Assembly (NCBI RefSeq): GCF_026167525.1 | Contig: NZ_CP110679.1 | Span: 744,001-808,000, forward strand | Length of the DNA: 64,000 nt | Reading direction: 5' to 3' | Source of the DNA: Sphingomonas sp. M1-B02 | Lineage (GTDB): Bacteria; Pseudomonadota; Alphaproteobacteria; Sphingomonadales; Sphingomonadaceae | Part shown: positions 39,385 to 51,010 of the stretch, one piece after another | Layout of the letters: each line of letters begins with the position of its first letter | How positions within the stretch are numbered: position 1 is the stretch's first letter | Made by a program: the position numbers and the translations under genes | The notes under the pieces: model-generated | The model's database searches: none | The model's input: the letters and a program-made list of their open reading frames with translations, nothing else | Told to the model about the DNA's origin: nothing

Positions 39385-40764
39385 ATGAACAAGCGCACCC
39401 TGCTCGCGGCCATCGCCGCCTTCGCCCTTCCCCTCCCCGCACTGGCGCAGACCGCCCCCGACGTGGCGGCGCTGCGCGAGGCGGCGCTGGAGGACGATCT
39501 CGCCTGGGAGATTACCGAGGGACTGACCACCGAGATCGGCCAGCGGCTGGCGGCGACCGAGGCCGAGGCGCGGGCGCGCGACTGGTCGGTCAAGAAATTG
39601 ACCGCGCTCGGCTTCCAGAATGTCCGGATCGAGCCGTTCACGATGCCCGTCTGGGAGCGCGGCGACGAGGAAGCCCATGTCCTGGGCGCGTCGGCGCAGA
39701 AGCTGACGATCGCGGCATTGGGCAATTCGGGCTCCACCGGGTCGCGCGGCGTGGAGGGCGACGTGGTCTACTTCGCGAGCTTCGCCGATCTGCAGGCCGC
39801 ACCCGCGGGCAGCCTGAAGGGCAAGATCGCCTTCATCAGCCACGCGATGACCGCGACCCAGGACGGCTCGCAATATGGCCCGTCGGGCGCAGCGCGGCGG
39901 CTTGGGCCGTCGCTCGCGGCGAGCAAGGGCGCCGTCGCCACGCTGATCCGCTCGATCGGCACCGATCATCACCGCAACCCGCATACCGGCGGCACGACCT
40001 GGGCGCAGGGGGTGAAGCCCACCGCGGCGGCGGCGCTGTCGCTCCCCGACGCCGAGCAGCTCCAGCGGCTGCTCAAGCGCGGGCCGGTGCGGCTCAAGCT
40101 GGTCGTGACCTCGGAAATGAAGGGCCAGGGCAGATCGGGCAACGTCATCGCCGAAGTGCCGGGCAGCGATCCGGCGGCGGGAATCGTGCTGATCGCCTGC
40201 CATCTCGACAGCTGGGACCTGGGCACCGGCGCGATCGACGATGCATCGGGCTGCGGCATCGTCACCGCCGCCGCCAAGCGCGTCGCCGATGCCGGCCAGC
40301 CGCGGCGGACCATCCGCCTGCTGTGGGCGGGCGCCGAGGAGCCCGGCGTGTTCGGCGGCGCGGCGTATTTCGCGGCGCACAAGTCCGAATATCATGCGCT
40401 CGCCTCCGAATCGGATTTCGGTGCGGACCGCATCTGGCGGGTCGAGATGCGACTGCCCGAGAGCGCCAAGGCTGTAGGCGACCGGCTGGTGACGGCGCTC
40501 ACCCCGCTGGGCATCGCGAAGGGGTCGGGCGAGCCTGATGGTGGCGCGGACGTAGGGGCAGTCATTCGGGCCGGCACAGCGGTGGTCGCGCTCGGCCAAT
40601 CGGGACTGCGCTATTTCGACCTGCACCACACGCCCGACGACACGCTCGACAAGGTCGACCCGGCCCAGCTGCGGCAGAATGTGGCAGCTTGGACGACGAT
40701 GCTGGCGATTGTGGCGAACGCACCCGAAACGATCGGTCCCGCGCCGGCGCCCGCGAGGCGCTAA
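39385..40764 (+). CDS. M28 family zinc metallopeptidase
   Basis: A 459-residue exported aminopeptidase/carboxypeptidase Q-like enzyme. The signal peptide is MNKRTLLAAIAAFALPLPALA. A PA-domain-like region (about 110-210) is inserted before the catalytic core. Zinc ligands are seen as His and Asp in CHLDSWDLGTGAIDDASG, Glu pair in WAGAEEPGVFGG, Asp in SESDFGAD and His in DLHHTPDDTL. It likely hydrolyses dipeptides or N-terminal residues in the periplasm. Confidence 0.92.
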   Translation: MNKRTLLAAIAAFALPLPALAQTAPDVAALREAALEDDLAWEITEGLTTEIGQRLAATEAEARARDWSVKKLTALGFQNVRIEPFTMPVWERGDEEAHVLGASAQKLTIAALGNSGSTGSRGVEGDVVYFASFADLQAAPAGSLKGKIAFISHAMTATQDGSQYGPSGAARRLGPSLAASKGAVATLIRSIGTDHHRNPHTGGTTWAQGVKPTAAAALSLPDAEQLQRLLKRGPVRLKLVVTSEMKGQGRSGNVIAEVPGSDPAAGIVLIACHLDSWDLGTGAIDDASGCGIVTAAAKRVADAGQPRRTIRLLWAGAEEPGVFGGAAYFAAHKSEYHALASESDFGADRIWRVEMRLPESAKAVGDRLVTALTPLGIAKGSGEPDGGADVGAVIRAGTAVVALGQSGLRYFDLHHTPDDTLDKVDPAQLRQNVAAWTTMLAIVANAPETIGPAPAPARR

Positions 40765-40844
40765 ACCGCGAAAACGCGTCGATCCCACATGTCTACAATC
40801 GGGCCAAAAAGTGGCAACTTTCTTGCAGTGCGGCACATTTGCGA

Positions 40845-40872
40845 TTGACCGCACCGCAACGAACGCTATTCC
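40845..40872 (+). promoter_or_regulatory. Candidate promoter of the small lipoprotein gene
   Basis: TTGACC (40845-40850), a 16-nt spacer and TATTCC (40867-40872) lie about 60 bp before the lipoprotein ATG in a locally AT-richer stretch. Confidence 0.4.
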
Positions 40873-40932
40873 AGCGTTTCGCATCGGCGTTCGGGCCGGG
40901 AGCGAAACGTTTATGTTCCAAGGGAGCACCCC

Positions 40933-41166
40933 ATGAAGAAGATTCTCATTCTCGCCGCAACTGCCGGCCTGATGTCGCTCGCAGCTTGCGGTGGCACGCC
41001 CACCAACACCACTGCCGAGAATGTTGCCGAGAGCCATGAGGCGAACGCAGCGATCTACGAAGAGGCAGCCGACAACACTTCGAACGAAGTCGCTGAGGCC
41101 GTTCTCGAGAACGCTGCAGACGTTCAAGAGAATATGGCTGACGCCGCCGAGGCGAACGCTAACTGA
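40933..41166 (+). CDS. Small acidic lipoprotein
   Basis: A 77-residue protein. The signal [20 protein letters not shown] ends in a lipobox (LAAC), so Cys19 should be lipidated. The mature 59 residues are almost only Ala, Glu, Asn, Asp and Val with spaced repeats ([13 protein letters not shown], then [18 protein letters not shown]), predicting one acidic amphipathic helix. No family recognised. A strong AGGGAG site, a promoter and a two-hairpin terminator frame it as an independent, probably well expressed gene. Confidence 0.8.
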   Translation: MKKILILAATAGLMSLAACGGTPTNTTAENVAESHEANAAIYEEAADNTSNEVAEAVLENAADVQENMADAAEANAN

Positions 41167-41172
41167 TCGGAC

Positions 41173-41236
41173 GTCCGGCCCGAAAGGGTCGGACTCGACC
41201 AGGCTGAAGGGCGCTCCCGCAAGGGGGCGCCCTTTT
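41173..41236 (+). terminator. Tandem hairpins ending in a T run
   Basis: The first hairpin has arms GTCCGGCCC / GGGTCGGAC and a GAAA loop (41173-41194). The second has 12-bp arms AAGGGCGCTCCC / GGGGGCGCCCTT, a GCAA loop and a run of four T (41207-41236). The second is a canonical intrinsic terminator 40 bp after the lipoprotein stop. Confidence 0.85.
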
Positions 41237-41260
41237 CGCGTTTGCGGTATATGTAGAGCG

Positions 41261-42586
41261 ATGCTCACTGCGCTTCCCCCTGCCGTCCCGCCGCGCCCAT
41301 TCTGGCGATTGCTCTATTTCTGGGTGGTCGTCGGCATCGTCGCCGGCATCTCGGTCGGCCATTTCGCTCCCGACTTCGGGGCAAGCCTGCAGCCGCTTGG
41401 CGACGGCTTCATCGCTTTGGTCAAGATGATCATCCCGCCGGTGATCTTCCTCACCGTCGTCACCGGGATCGCCGGATCGCACGGGCTGGGCACGCTCGGC
41501 CGGGTGGTTTTCAAGGCCTTTGCCTACTTCCTGTTCTTTTCGACGCTGGCGCTGATCCTCGGGCTGATCGTCGCCAACCTGTTCCAGCCCGGCGCGGGGA
41601 TGAACATCGACCCCGCGACGCTCGACGCCGCGTCGGTGCACGGCTTCGAGGAGAAGGCGCACGCATCCACCCTCACCGGTTTCCTGCTGGGCGTGATCCC
41701 GACGACTTTGGTCTCGGCATTCACCAGCGGATCGATCCTCCAGATCCTGTTCGTCGCGGTGCTGTTCGGCATCTCGCTGGCGCTGGTCGGCGCCCCTGCC
41801 CGGCCGGTGACCGAGATGCTCGAGCGGCTGGCGCTGGTGGTGTTCCGGCTGGCGACGATCGTGATGTGGGCGGCGCCGGTCGGCGCGTTCGGGGCGATGG
41901 CGTTCACGATCGGACGCTATGGCCTGGGCAGCCTGATCAGCCTGGGCGCGCTGGTCGGCACTTTCTATCTCACCTCGGCGATCTTCGTGCTGGCGATCCT
42001 GGGCGGCGTGGCGGCGCTCAACGGCTTCTCAATCCTCAAGCTGCTGCGCTATCTCAAGGCCGAGCTGCTGCTCGTGCTCGGCACCTCTTCGTCCGAGGCC
42101 GCCCTGCCCGCCTTGATCGAGAAGATGCAGCGCGCCGGCTGCGACAAGGAAGTGGTCGGGGTGGTGGTGCCCACCGGCTATTCGTTCAACCTCGACGGCA
42201 CCAACATATATATGACGCTGGCGGCCCTGTTCATCGCCCAGGCGACGGGGGTCGAGCTGTCGCTCGGCGAGCAGCTCGCCTTGCTCGGGGTGGCGATGCT
42301 GAGCTCGAAGGGCGCGGCTGGGGTGACCGGATCGGGCTTCATCACGCTGGCGGCGACGCTGGCGATCGTGCCGCAGGTGCCGATCGCGGGCATGGCGCTC
42401 ATCCTGGGAGTCGATCGCTTCATGAGCGAATGCCGCAGCATCACCAACTTCATCGGCAATGCCGTCGCGACGCTGGTTGTCGCCCGCTGGGAGGGCGCGC
42501 TGGACCAGGATGCGCTGCATCGTGCGCTCAACGGAGTGCCCGACGCGCTGCCCGCGGCGCCGGCGGTGGAGATGGATCCGGATTGA
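41261..42586 (+). CDS. C4-dicarboxylate/amino acid:cation symporter (DctA-like)
   Basis: A 441-residue DAACS transporter. Hallmarks are [35 protein letters not shown] (hairpin 1), [40 protein letters not shown] (hairpin 2), and [20 protein letters not shown]. The MSECRS and GAAGVTGSG variants match C4-dicarboxylate carriers (DctA) better than glutamate carriers, so succinate, fumarate or malate uptake is likely. Its stop is one base from the 3' end of the convergent tRNA-Pro gene. Confidence 0.9.
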   Translation: MLTALPPAVPPRPFWRLLYFWVVVGIVAGISVGHFAPDFGASLQPLGDGFIALVKMIIPPVIFLTVVTGIAGSHGLGTLGRVVFKAFAYFLFFSTLALILGLIVANLFQPGAGMNIDPATLDAASVHGFEEKAHASTLTGFLLGVIPTTLVSAFTSGSILQILFVAVLFGISLALVGAPARPVTEMLERLALVVFRLATIVMWAAPVGAFGAMAFTIGRYGLGSLISLGALVGTFYLTSAIFVLAILGGVAALNGFSILKLLRYLKAELLLVLGTSSSEAALPALIEKMQRAGCDKEVVGVVVPTGYSFNLDGTNIYMTLAALFIAQATGVELSLGEQLALLGVAMLSSKGAAGVTGSGFITLAATLAIVPQVPIAGMALILGVDRFMSECRSITNFIGNAVATLVVARWEGALDQDALHRALNGVPDALPAAPAVEMDPD

Positions 42587-42587
42587 G

Positions 42588-42664
<77 letters not shown>

Positions 42665-42722
42665 ACGCTGGGGTCGGTTAGGCGGTTCGGGCGGAACACA
42701 CAAGGGCATCTGAGTGCCAACG

Positions 42723-42811
42723 GTCCGCCGCGGCAAAGCCGCGTCGTCGGACGGCGCTCAAGGCGCCGCCGGCCGGCCGCGCCTTGAGGCGTGCGATAGC
42801 TTCGCTATCGC
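42723..42811. repeat. Hairpin cluster between the two tRNA genes
   Basis: Three adjacent inverted repeats are visible. They are 42723-42752 (GTCCG outer stem, CGCGGC-AAA-GCCGCG inner stem), 42753-42791 (TCAAGGCGC pairing with GCGCCTTGA), and 42793-42811 (GCGATAGC-TTC-GCTATCGC). They fill the 164-bp space between tRNA-Ile2 and tRNA-Pro and may guide processing or be dispersed repeats. Confidence 0.65.
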
Positions 42812-42828
42812 TTCGCCCGGCGCGGCGC

Positions 42829-42905
42829 TGGTGGGCCCGGCAGGACTTGAACCCGCAACCTATCCGTTATGAGCGGACAGCTCTAACCAGTTGAGCTACA
42901 GGCCC
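42829..42905 (-). tRNA. tRNA-Ile2 (CAT, lysidine type)
   Basis: A 77-nt cloverleaf with encoded CCA. The acceptor stem is GGGCCTG / CGGGCCC, and the anticodon loop CTCATAA gives CAT. Automated tools often call CAT genes Met. Here C4-G69, C5-G68 and C11-G24, the pairs recognised by the lysidine synthetase TilS, are all present. It is therefore more likely the AUA-reading tRNA-Ile2. Its first 10 nt overlap the 3' end of the deacetylase gene. Confidence 0.85.
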
Positions 42906-43948
42906 CCAGCCGCAGGGGTGGCGATAGCGGAGGAAGCGGGCTCGCCGCAAGCGGCGTCGACGATCTCGTCGAGCGAGGCTGGCGCGACGCCCAGCCGTGC
43001 GAGTAGCGTCAGTATTTCTTCCCACCACCTAAAGAATGCCGCCAGACCGGCAGCGTCGCGGACATAGGGCGTATGGCCGGGCTCGACCGAGGGCGAATGG
43101 AAACTGAAGTTGAGCAGGCGCACCCCCTCGCCCACCGCGACGCGGACCGCTTCCTTCGCCTCGTGCAGCGGCATGTCCTCGGGTGTCAGCGCGACGCGCG
43201 AGAACAGGCCGAGCCGAGAGCCGACGCCGCGTCCGCGCGGCAGCCGGCCGAGCGCGCGATACAGCGCGGGACCGCCACGACGCAGCGCGCCGGTATAGAC
43301 GGTCGTCAACGGCAGCTCGACCAGGTCGCCCACGCGAAATGCGTGGTTCCCGATGTGCGAGTAATCGGGGCCGCCTTCGCCCGAATAGTCGTAGCGTGCG
43401 CGCATCGAGCTATCGATGCGATAGTCCAGCCGGGATAGCGCGGCGAAGGTCGCCGGCCCGATCCCGTAACGACCGGCACGATAGACGACGGGCCGCTTGC
43501 CCCATGCGACGGCGATCGCGTCGGTCAGCGCCGCCAGTTTGGCGTCTTCCAACCCGGCGGGAAGATTACCGGCGAAGCTATTGAAACCGTTCACGGGTTC
43601 GTCGAACGGCGGATTGACCCAGGGGTGAAGCTGGGTGCCGATCGCCGAGCGTCCGTCTCCGATCAGATCGCCGAGAATATCGATCGACCGCTGGCAAGTC
43701 GCGATCGGGTGATCGACGAGATAGGTGAGCGGGACGCCGTGCGCGGCGAAGCGCGCATGGGCAGCGGGTATAGCCGCGACATGCGTGGTTCCCCGCGCCG
43801 CGCGATCGAACGGCAGCCGCCAGTCAAACTCCTCTTCGGTATCGACGAAGATCGTGAAGCGCGTGCCGAACATGTCCGGCCAATCCAGGGCGGCATTTTG
43901 CGCAGGCGCTACCGGGCGATAGCCCCCCCGGAGATCGCCATCCCCCAC
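42896..43948 (-). CDS. Polysaccharide deacetylase family protein (WalW-like)
   Basis: A 350-residue protein with the NodB-type start FTIFVDTEEEFDWRLPF (catalytic Asp region). A His-containing stretch GTQLHPWVNPPF follows, then VYRAGRYGIGPATF and LLNFSFHSPSVEPGHTPYV near the end. It is expected to remove acetyl groups from a surface or wall glycan. The start is GTG at 43948, two bases after the kinase stop, so translation is coupled; ATG 43873 (MFGTRFTIF) is the alternative. The TAG stop lies inside tRNA-Ile2. Confidence 0.8.
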   Translation of the reverse strand: MGDGDLRGGYRPVAPAQNAALDWPDMFGTRFTIFVDTEEEFDWRLPFDRAARGTTHVAAIPAAHARFAAHGVPLTYLVDHPIATCQRSIDILGDLIGDGRSAIGTQLHPWVNPPFDEPVNGFNSFAGNLPAGLEDAKLAALTDAIAVAWGKRPVVYRAGRYGIGPATFAALSRLDYRIDSSMRARYDYSGEGGPDYSHIGNHAFRVGDLVELPLTTVYTGALRRGGPALYRALGRLPRGRGVGSRLGLFSRVALTPEDMPLHEAKEAVRVAVGEGVRLLNFSFHSPSVEPGHTPYVRDAAGLAAFFRWWEEILTLLARLGVAPASLDEIVDAACGEPASSAIATPAAGGL

Positions 43949-43950
43949 GA

Positions 43951-45636
43951 TCAGTTCAGATTTGCCTGTCCCACCTGGGCGGTTACGGAGGCCGGGAGGC
44001 GCAAAGTCAAGCGCTCGGGCTCGATCACCAGGCTTCCGCCGAGCTCGCGGGCAAGATTGCGCGCGAGCCGGAGCGCGAAGCCGGTGCCGAGCAGCGTCGA
44101 ATCCTCGCGCTCGTCGTCGATGCCCAGAACCGCGTCGCCCGGATAATCGGCGAGGGCCCGGGGCCGATCGATCGCGATCACGACCTGGTCCGCGCTTTCG
44201 ATCGCGGTGTGGACTCCGATCCGCTCGCCGGGGCTGCTGGCCGACACGAGCGTCGCCATGAGCCGCGCGAGCAGCCGCTCGACCGCGCGCCGATCGCCCG
44301 AGACCGCGAAATCGTCGACGGGCAAGGCGATCGCCGAGCCGCGCAACTGCGATAATTGGTCGAGATCCTCGACGATGCCGGCGAGCAGCGGCCGCAACGC
44401 GACCTGGCCGGGGACGAGCGACAGCGCATCGCTGTCGATCCGCGCGGCGAGATCGAGATCGTCGATCGCGCCGAGCAGTTCGCGCGCCTGGCTGCGAATG
44501 ACATTCGCGCGACCGCGATAGACTTCGGCGACGGGGCCGAGCATCTGGGTCTCGATCATCTCGGCGAAGCCGGCGATCGCGTTGGTCGGGGTGCGCAATT
44601 CATGGACGAGCTGGCGCAGCGAGTCCGCGGGCATCGCCGCGGTCGCGGGACGGACCGGTTCGGCGCGCTCGTCGATGCGGGGGCGCCGCGCGGTGCCGCG
44701 ATAGCCGCTGAAACGCCCGTTGGCAGGATCGAACGCCGGGATCGCCGAGATCAGCCAGTCGCCCGTGGCGTCGGAGTCGCCTTCGATGACCAGGCGCGCG
44801 TTGGAGAACCCGGCGCGGCGGCGAAACGCACCCGCGGCGATGCCATCGACGCGCGAACCATCGGTCCGCCCCTGCAGATCGAGCGAGAGCCCGACCAGCG
44901 GACCGCGGCTGACGCCCTCGACCCAGCGGATCACGCCCTTGGCGTCGGTCTCGAAACGAAAATCTACGGCGAGCGCGGGCGCGGCGAAGGGCGACGGGCC
45001 GCTTTCCTCGCGGTGGCGCCAGAAGGCATCGATCCGGGCGACGACTTCGGAAATCGCGAACGTGCCCGCGTCGGCCGCGGCGGCGGTCTGGGCAGGCTCG
45101 GCTTCGATCGACGCGGCGAATTCCATGCCCGAATCCTGCGCCGCGGCGGAGGGCTCCGCAATGCGCGTGTCGGGGTTCCCCGTCCCGCTTTGGAGCGACG
45201 CCGGGGCATGGTTGGGCAGGACGAAATCGACCGCCCCATAGGCTTCGAGCGCACGCTTCACGAGCGGGCCGAGATCGCGCCGGTTGCGCAACAGCGACCG
45301 GGCGGCCGGTGCAAGATCGGGGAGCAGCTGAATCCACTCGGCCGAGGTCAGCCGCGCGGTGCGAATCACCGGGGCTGCGATCGGAAGATCGTCGAGCGCG
45401 AACAAGCGAACGAGCGGCCCGGGCGGATTGGCATATTCCAGCGCGCGGGCGCTGGCCGCCCGAATCGACGCGGGCACCTGGGCGCGGATCGCGCGGAGCG
45501 TGGCCATCGCCCCACTTTCGGCCCCGACGCGCCGGCGACCGATCAGATCGACAAGCTGCCGCCACGCCGACTGCACACCATAAGGCGTACCCAGATCGGC
45601 TGCCAGCACCGTCCCCAATGTGTCGTCGAAACGCAC
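43951..45636 (-). CDS. Histidine kinase with N-terminal DUF2336-like helical domain
   Basis: A 561-residue kinase without membrane segments. Residues 1-170 are helical repeats resembling DUF2336 (HEAT-like; SLLRNRRDLGPLVKRALEAYG). A PAS-like region lies around 210-320. The HisKA motif RQLVHELRTPTNAIAGFAEM has the phosphoacceptor His345. The C-terminal ATPase domain is somewhat degenerate but keeps TLLGTGFALRLARNLARELGG. The start is probably GTG at 45636 (MRFDDTLGTVLA), with GGGTGAG 6 nt upstream. It is coupled to the deacetylase gene. No cognate regulator is adjacent. Confidence 0.8.
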   Translation of the reverse strand: MRFDDTLGTVLAADLGTPYGVQSAWRQLVDLIGRRRVGAESGAMATLRAIRAQVPASIRAASARALEYANPPGPLVRLFALDDLPIAAPVIRTARLTSAEWIQLLPDLAPAARSLLRNRRDLGPLVKRALEAYGAVDFVLPNHAPASLQSGTGNPDTRIAEPSAAAQDSGMEFAASIEAEPAQTAAAADAGTFAISEVVARIDAFWRHREESGPSPFAAPALAVDFRFETDAKGVIRWVEGVSRGPLVGLSLDLQGRTDGSRVDGIAAGAFRRRAGFSNARLVIEGDSDATGDWLISAIPAFDPANGRFSGYRGTARRPRIDERAEPVRPATAAMPADSLRQLVHELRTPTNAIAGFAEMIETQMLGPVAEVYRGRANVIRSQARELLGAIDDLDLAARIDSDALSLVPGQVALRPLLAGIVEDLDQLSQLRGSAIALPVDDFAVSGDRRAVERLLARLMATLVSASSPGERIGVHTAIESADQVVIAIDRPRALADYPGDAVLGIDDEREDSTLLGTGFALRLARNLARELGGSLVIEPERLTLRLPASVTAQVGQANLN

Positions 45637-45745
45637 GCGATGCTCACCCAATGTCCCGGCGCGCGAACGCGTGCCGTAAGGATTCCTTAACTGCTGGAAC
45701 GCCGCTTCGGAACCACTGATTTCAGTACGTCGCAATGTGGGACAA

Positions 45746-45773
45746 TTGCGTTGCGCTGTAATATTCTTATAGT
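45746..45773 (+). promoter_or_regulatory. Candidate promoter of the Lrp-family gene
   Basis: TTGCGT (45746-45751), a 16-nt spacer and TATAGT (45768-45773) lie in a conspicuously AT-rich patch 49 bp before the regulator start. Lrp-type proteins usually repress their own gene, so a binding site here is likely. Confidence 0.5.
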
Positions 45774-45821
45774 TACCGAGGCTCAGGTGCAACGAAACCA
45801 AAGTGAAAGAGAGACATCCAG

Positions 45822-46289
45822 ATGCGGTTCGACGATATCGACGTGCGGATCCTCGGGCTCCTTCAGGATAATGGCCGGATGACCAATGTCGAGCTGGCCG
45901 AACGGGTGGGGCTCACGGCACCACCCTGCCTGCGCCGGGTTCGCGCGCTGGAACAGCAAGGCGCGATCGGCGGCTACCATGCCGCGCTGGACCCCGCCGC
46001 GCTCGGTTATAATCTGACGGTCTTCGCGATGGTGAGCCTCAAGAGCCAGGCCGAAAGCGACCTCCAGGCGTTCGAGAAGCTGGTCGCCGAGATTCCCGAG
46101 GTGCGCGAGTGCCACATGCTCAACGGCGAAATCGATTTCATCCTCAAGATCGTCGCCGCGGACCTTCAGAGCTTCCAGCAGATTTTGACGACCAAGCTGA
46201 CGACCGCGCCCAATGTCGAGCATGTGAAGACTTCGCTGACGATCCGCACGTCGAAGGCGCTTCCCGGCGTCCCCGTCCCCGAAATGTAA
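45822..46289 (+). CDS. Lrp/AsnC family transcriptional regulator
   Basis: A 155-residue regulator. The N-terminal winged HTH reads DIRILGLLQDNGRMTN-like (FDDIDVRILGLLQDNGRMTN), then VELAERVGLTAPPCLRRVRA. The C-terminal RAM domain follows from about residue 65, with HMLNGEIDFILKIVAADLQS. It is the Lrp-like rather than AsnC-like type by length and the LNGEIDFILKI motif. The amino-acid ligand is unknown. It is divergent from the DUF2336-like kinase gene. Confidence 0.93.
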   Translation: MRFDDIDVRILGLLQDNGRMTNVELAERVGLTAPPCLRRVRALEQQGAIGGYHAALDPAALGYNLTVFAMVSLKSQAESDLQAFEKLVAEIPEVRECHMLNGEIDFILKIVAADLQSFQQILTTKLTTAPNVEHVKTSLTIRTSKALPGVPVPEM

Positions 46290-46292
46290 GAA

Positions 46293-46314
46293 GGGGCGGC
46301 ATCGCTGCCGCCCC
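46293..46314. terminator. Bidirectional terminator-like hairpin
   Basis: A 9-bp stem GGGGCGGCA / TGCCGCCCC with a TCGC loop lies 4 bp after the Lrp gene stop and 27 bp after the convergent TPR-like gene stop. The minus-strand side is followed by TTCTTACATTTC, so it suits termination of the minus-strand gene best. Confidence 0.6.
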
Positions 46315-46340
46315 TCCCCGTCCGTCGCTATGCGGGCCGC

Positions 46341-47600
46341 TCAGGCGAGCGGCGGGAAGTCGATCGATGCCTGCCACAGCAACGCGATGTTGGCGTAGGG
46401 CCCGGTCTGGACCGAGGCGAACGCCGCGCGCGATTCGTCCTTGCGGCCCAGCCGCAGCAGCGCGATCCCGCGATGCAGATTGACCTCCTCTGCGACCACG
46501 CCGCCCTTGGTGAGCGAGAGATCGTAGAGTTCGAGCGCGCGGGCATAGTTGCCACTGGCCAGGAACGCGTCGCCGGTGCTGGCTGCCCGCTTGCCGTTGG
46601 GGGCGGCGGCCGCCTGCTTGGCCTGGGTGTCGAGCGATCCCTCGGTCCGCACTGCGGTCTGCGCCGCCGTGAGCGTGGTCTGGGTATCGCGGTCGGTCGT
46701 CGGAACCTTCCCCGACTTGCGGCCTTCCTCGATCACCGCAACCGACTCCCAGGGGAGGCCGGCCTGCTGCGTCGCGAAGGCGTAGTTCGAATAGTCGCCG
46801 CGATCGGCCAGCGAATTGGTCGAGCGCATCAGGCGATAGAGGTCGATCCGCTCAAGCTTGGCGGCGTCGCCGGTCGTGCCCTGGCGGAACACCTGGATCG
46901 CCCAGCGCCAATTCTGCATGGTCGGATATTCCTGGATGAAGCGCGTCAGCCACCCGGCCATTGCAGCGCGATTGCCGCCGGCATTCACCTTGGGAATTAC
47001 GAACTTGTACCAGTCCGCCGGCGGCTTTCGGCCTGCCGCCTTGCTCGCGGTGATCGCGGCGTCCACTTCGGCGATCGCCTCGGCCGATTTGCCGGTCGCG
47101 CTGTAGGAATTGGCGAGCAGGATGGGGAGATCGGCCTGGGTCGAGCCGAGCTCGCGCGCCTTGAGCAGCGCCGGGATCGCCTCGGCATGCTTCTTCTGCG
47201 TCGCGAGCGCCGCGCCCACCATATATTGATAGATCGAGCCATAGGCCTTCGCGCGGTCGACCGGGGTGCGCGGGTTGGTGGCCAAAATACCGAGCGCCTT
47301 CATCTGCCCGGCTTCGTTCTTGCGCTCCAGTTCGAGCTGCAGGCGCAGCCACGCCGAATAATATTTCTCGTCGTCATTCTTCGACAGCGTCTCGGCGGCG
47401 GTGATCTGGGTGTCGGCGCCGGTCAGATCCTTTGCCTTCAACGCGGCATCGGCGGCGGCGGCGGCTTCGCGGAATTCCTTGCTGACCTTGAGTTCGGGGG
47501 CTGCCTGCGCCTTGGCGTCTTGGGCGGCGGCAGGCACTGCGGGAAGGGCAGTGCCCAGCGTCAGCACGGTGGCCAGCGCGAGCTTCGAAGCGAACGTCAT
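46341..47600 (-). CDS. Secreted TPR-like repeat protein
   Basis: A 419-residue exported protein. The signal peptide is MTFASKLALATVLTLGTALP with cleavage near AAAQD. The rest is Ala-rich helical repeats of TPR character, for example AIPALLKARELGSTQADLPI and GDAFLASGNYARALELYDLS, then the final EEVNLHRGIALLRLGRKDES. It probably scaffolds a periplasmic complex. The partner is unknown. A GAGGAGAG site precedes the ATG by 6 nt. Confidence 0.82.
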   Translation of the reverse strand: MTFASKLALATVLTLGTALPAVPAAAQDAKAQAAPELKVSKEFREAAAAADAALKAKDLTGADTQITAAETLSKNDDEKYYSAWLRLQLELERKNEAGQMKALGILATNPRTPVDRAKAYGSIYQYMVGAALATQKKHAEAIPALLKARELGSTQADLPILLANSYSATGKSAEAIAEVDAAITASKAAGRKPPADWYKFVIPKVNAGGNRAAMAGWLTRFIQEYPTMQNWRWAIQVFRQGTTGDAAKLERIDLYRLMRSTNSLADRGDYSNYAFATQQAGLPWESVAVIEEGRKSGKVPTTDRDTQTTLTAAQTAVRTEGSLDTQAKQAAAAPNGKRAASTGDAFLASGNYARALELYDLSLTKGGVVAEEVNLHRGIALLRLGRKDESRAAFASVQTGPYANIALLWQASIDFPPLA

Positions 47601-47845
47601 TAAGAACTCTCCTCGTGGGAACGGCGTACGGGGTCGGGGGACCCTCTAATTGGCTGCATCGCACCATACAAGCGCGAGGCGCTCTTAGTTCGATGCCAAT
47701 CGAGGCATGAACGCCATTTGAATGAGAGCGATCCCTCCGCCGCCTAAAGCCTTCCTCACGCGTGCGCGCGAGCGCGCGGGCTTGGCAGGTGGTATGCCGC
47801 GCGCTAGAGCCACAGGAACGTCACAAAACCCGAAAGCGCGATATC

Positions 47846-50584
<2,739 letters not shown>

Positions 50585-50624
50585 CGCCGCGTCTTCGGGT
50601 AATGCAGCTCGGTTAGGAATGGCG

Positions 50625-50972
50625 ATGGCGGCAGCGACGGCGTACAAGATCCTCACCAGCGACCAGATGCAGACGCTTGAGCAGGAGCGGCGGTTCGAGG
50701 GGGCGCCGGTGGACCTGGCGGACGGCTATATCCACCTCTCGAGCGAGGCGCAGCTGCGCGAGACGCTCGACAAGCACTTCGCCGGGCAAGAGGGGCTGTG
50801 GCTGGTTGCGGTCGACCTCGAGGTGCTCGGCGACGCCGTGAAATGGGAGCCGTCGCGCGGCGGCCAGCTTTTCCCGCACATCTATGGCGATCTGCCGCTC
50901 GACGCCGTGCTCGCTTACAGCGAGGTCCATTATGAGCCCGATGGGAACCTGCGGCTTCCGGTTGCCGGCTGA
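50625..50972 (+). CDS. DUF952 family protein
   Basis: A 115-residue protein with the DUF952 pattern: YKILTSDQMQTLE, DGYIHLSSEAQLRETLDKHFAG, WLVAVDLEVLGDAVKWE and RGGQLFPHIYGDLPLDAVL. Family members have an ADP-ribosyltransferase-like fold but the function is unknown. The ATG at 50625 is preferred over ATG 50619, because AGGA lies 6 nt before it but directly abuts the other. It follows gyrA by 40 bp and may share its transcript. Confidence 0.88.
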   Translation: MAAATAYKILTSDQMQTLEQERRFEGAPVDLADGYIHLSSEAQLRETLDKHFAGQEGLWLVAVDLEVLGDAVKWEPSRGGQLFPHIYGDLPLDAVLAYSEVHYEPDGNLRLPVAG

Positions 50973-51010
50973 GGGTTGCTTCACGCGAGCGAAGGTCTAA
51001 AGCGCCGGGC

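Noticed and set aside
42829..42905. Calling the CAT tRNA an elongator or initiator tRNA-Met
   Set aside because: C4-G69, C5-G68 and C11-G24 pairs fit TilS recognition and tRNA-Ile2; the initiator's C1-A72 mismatch is absent.
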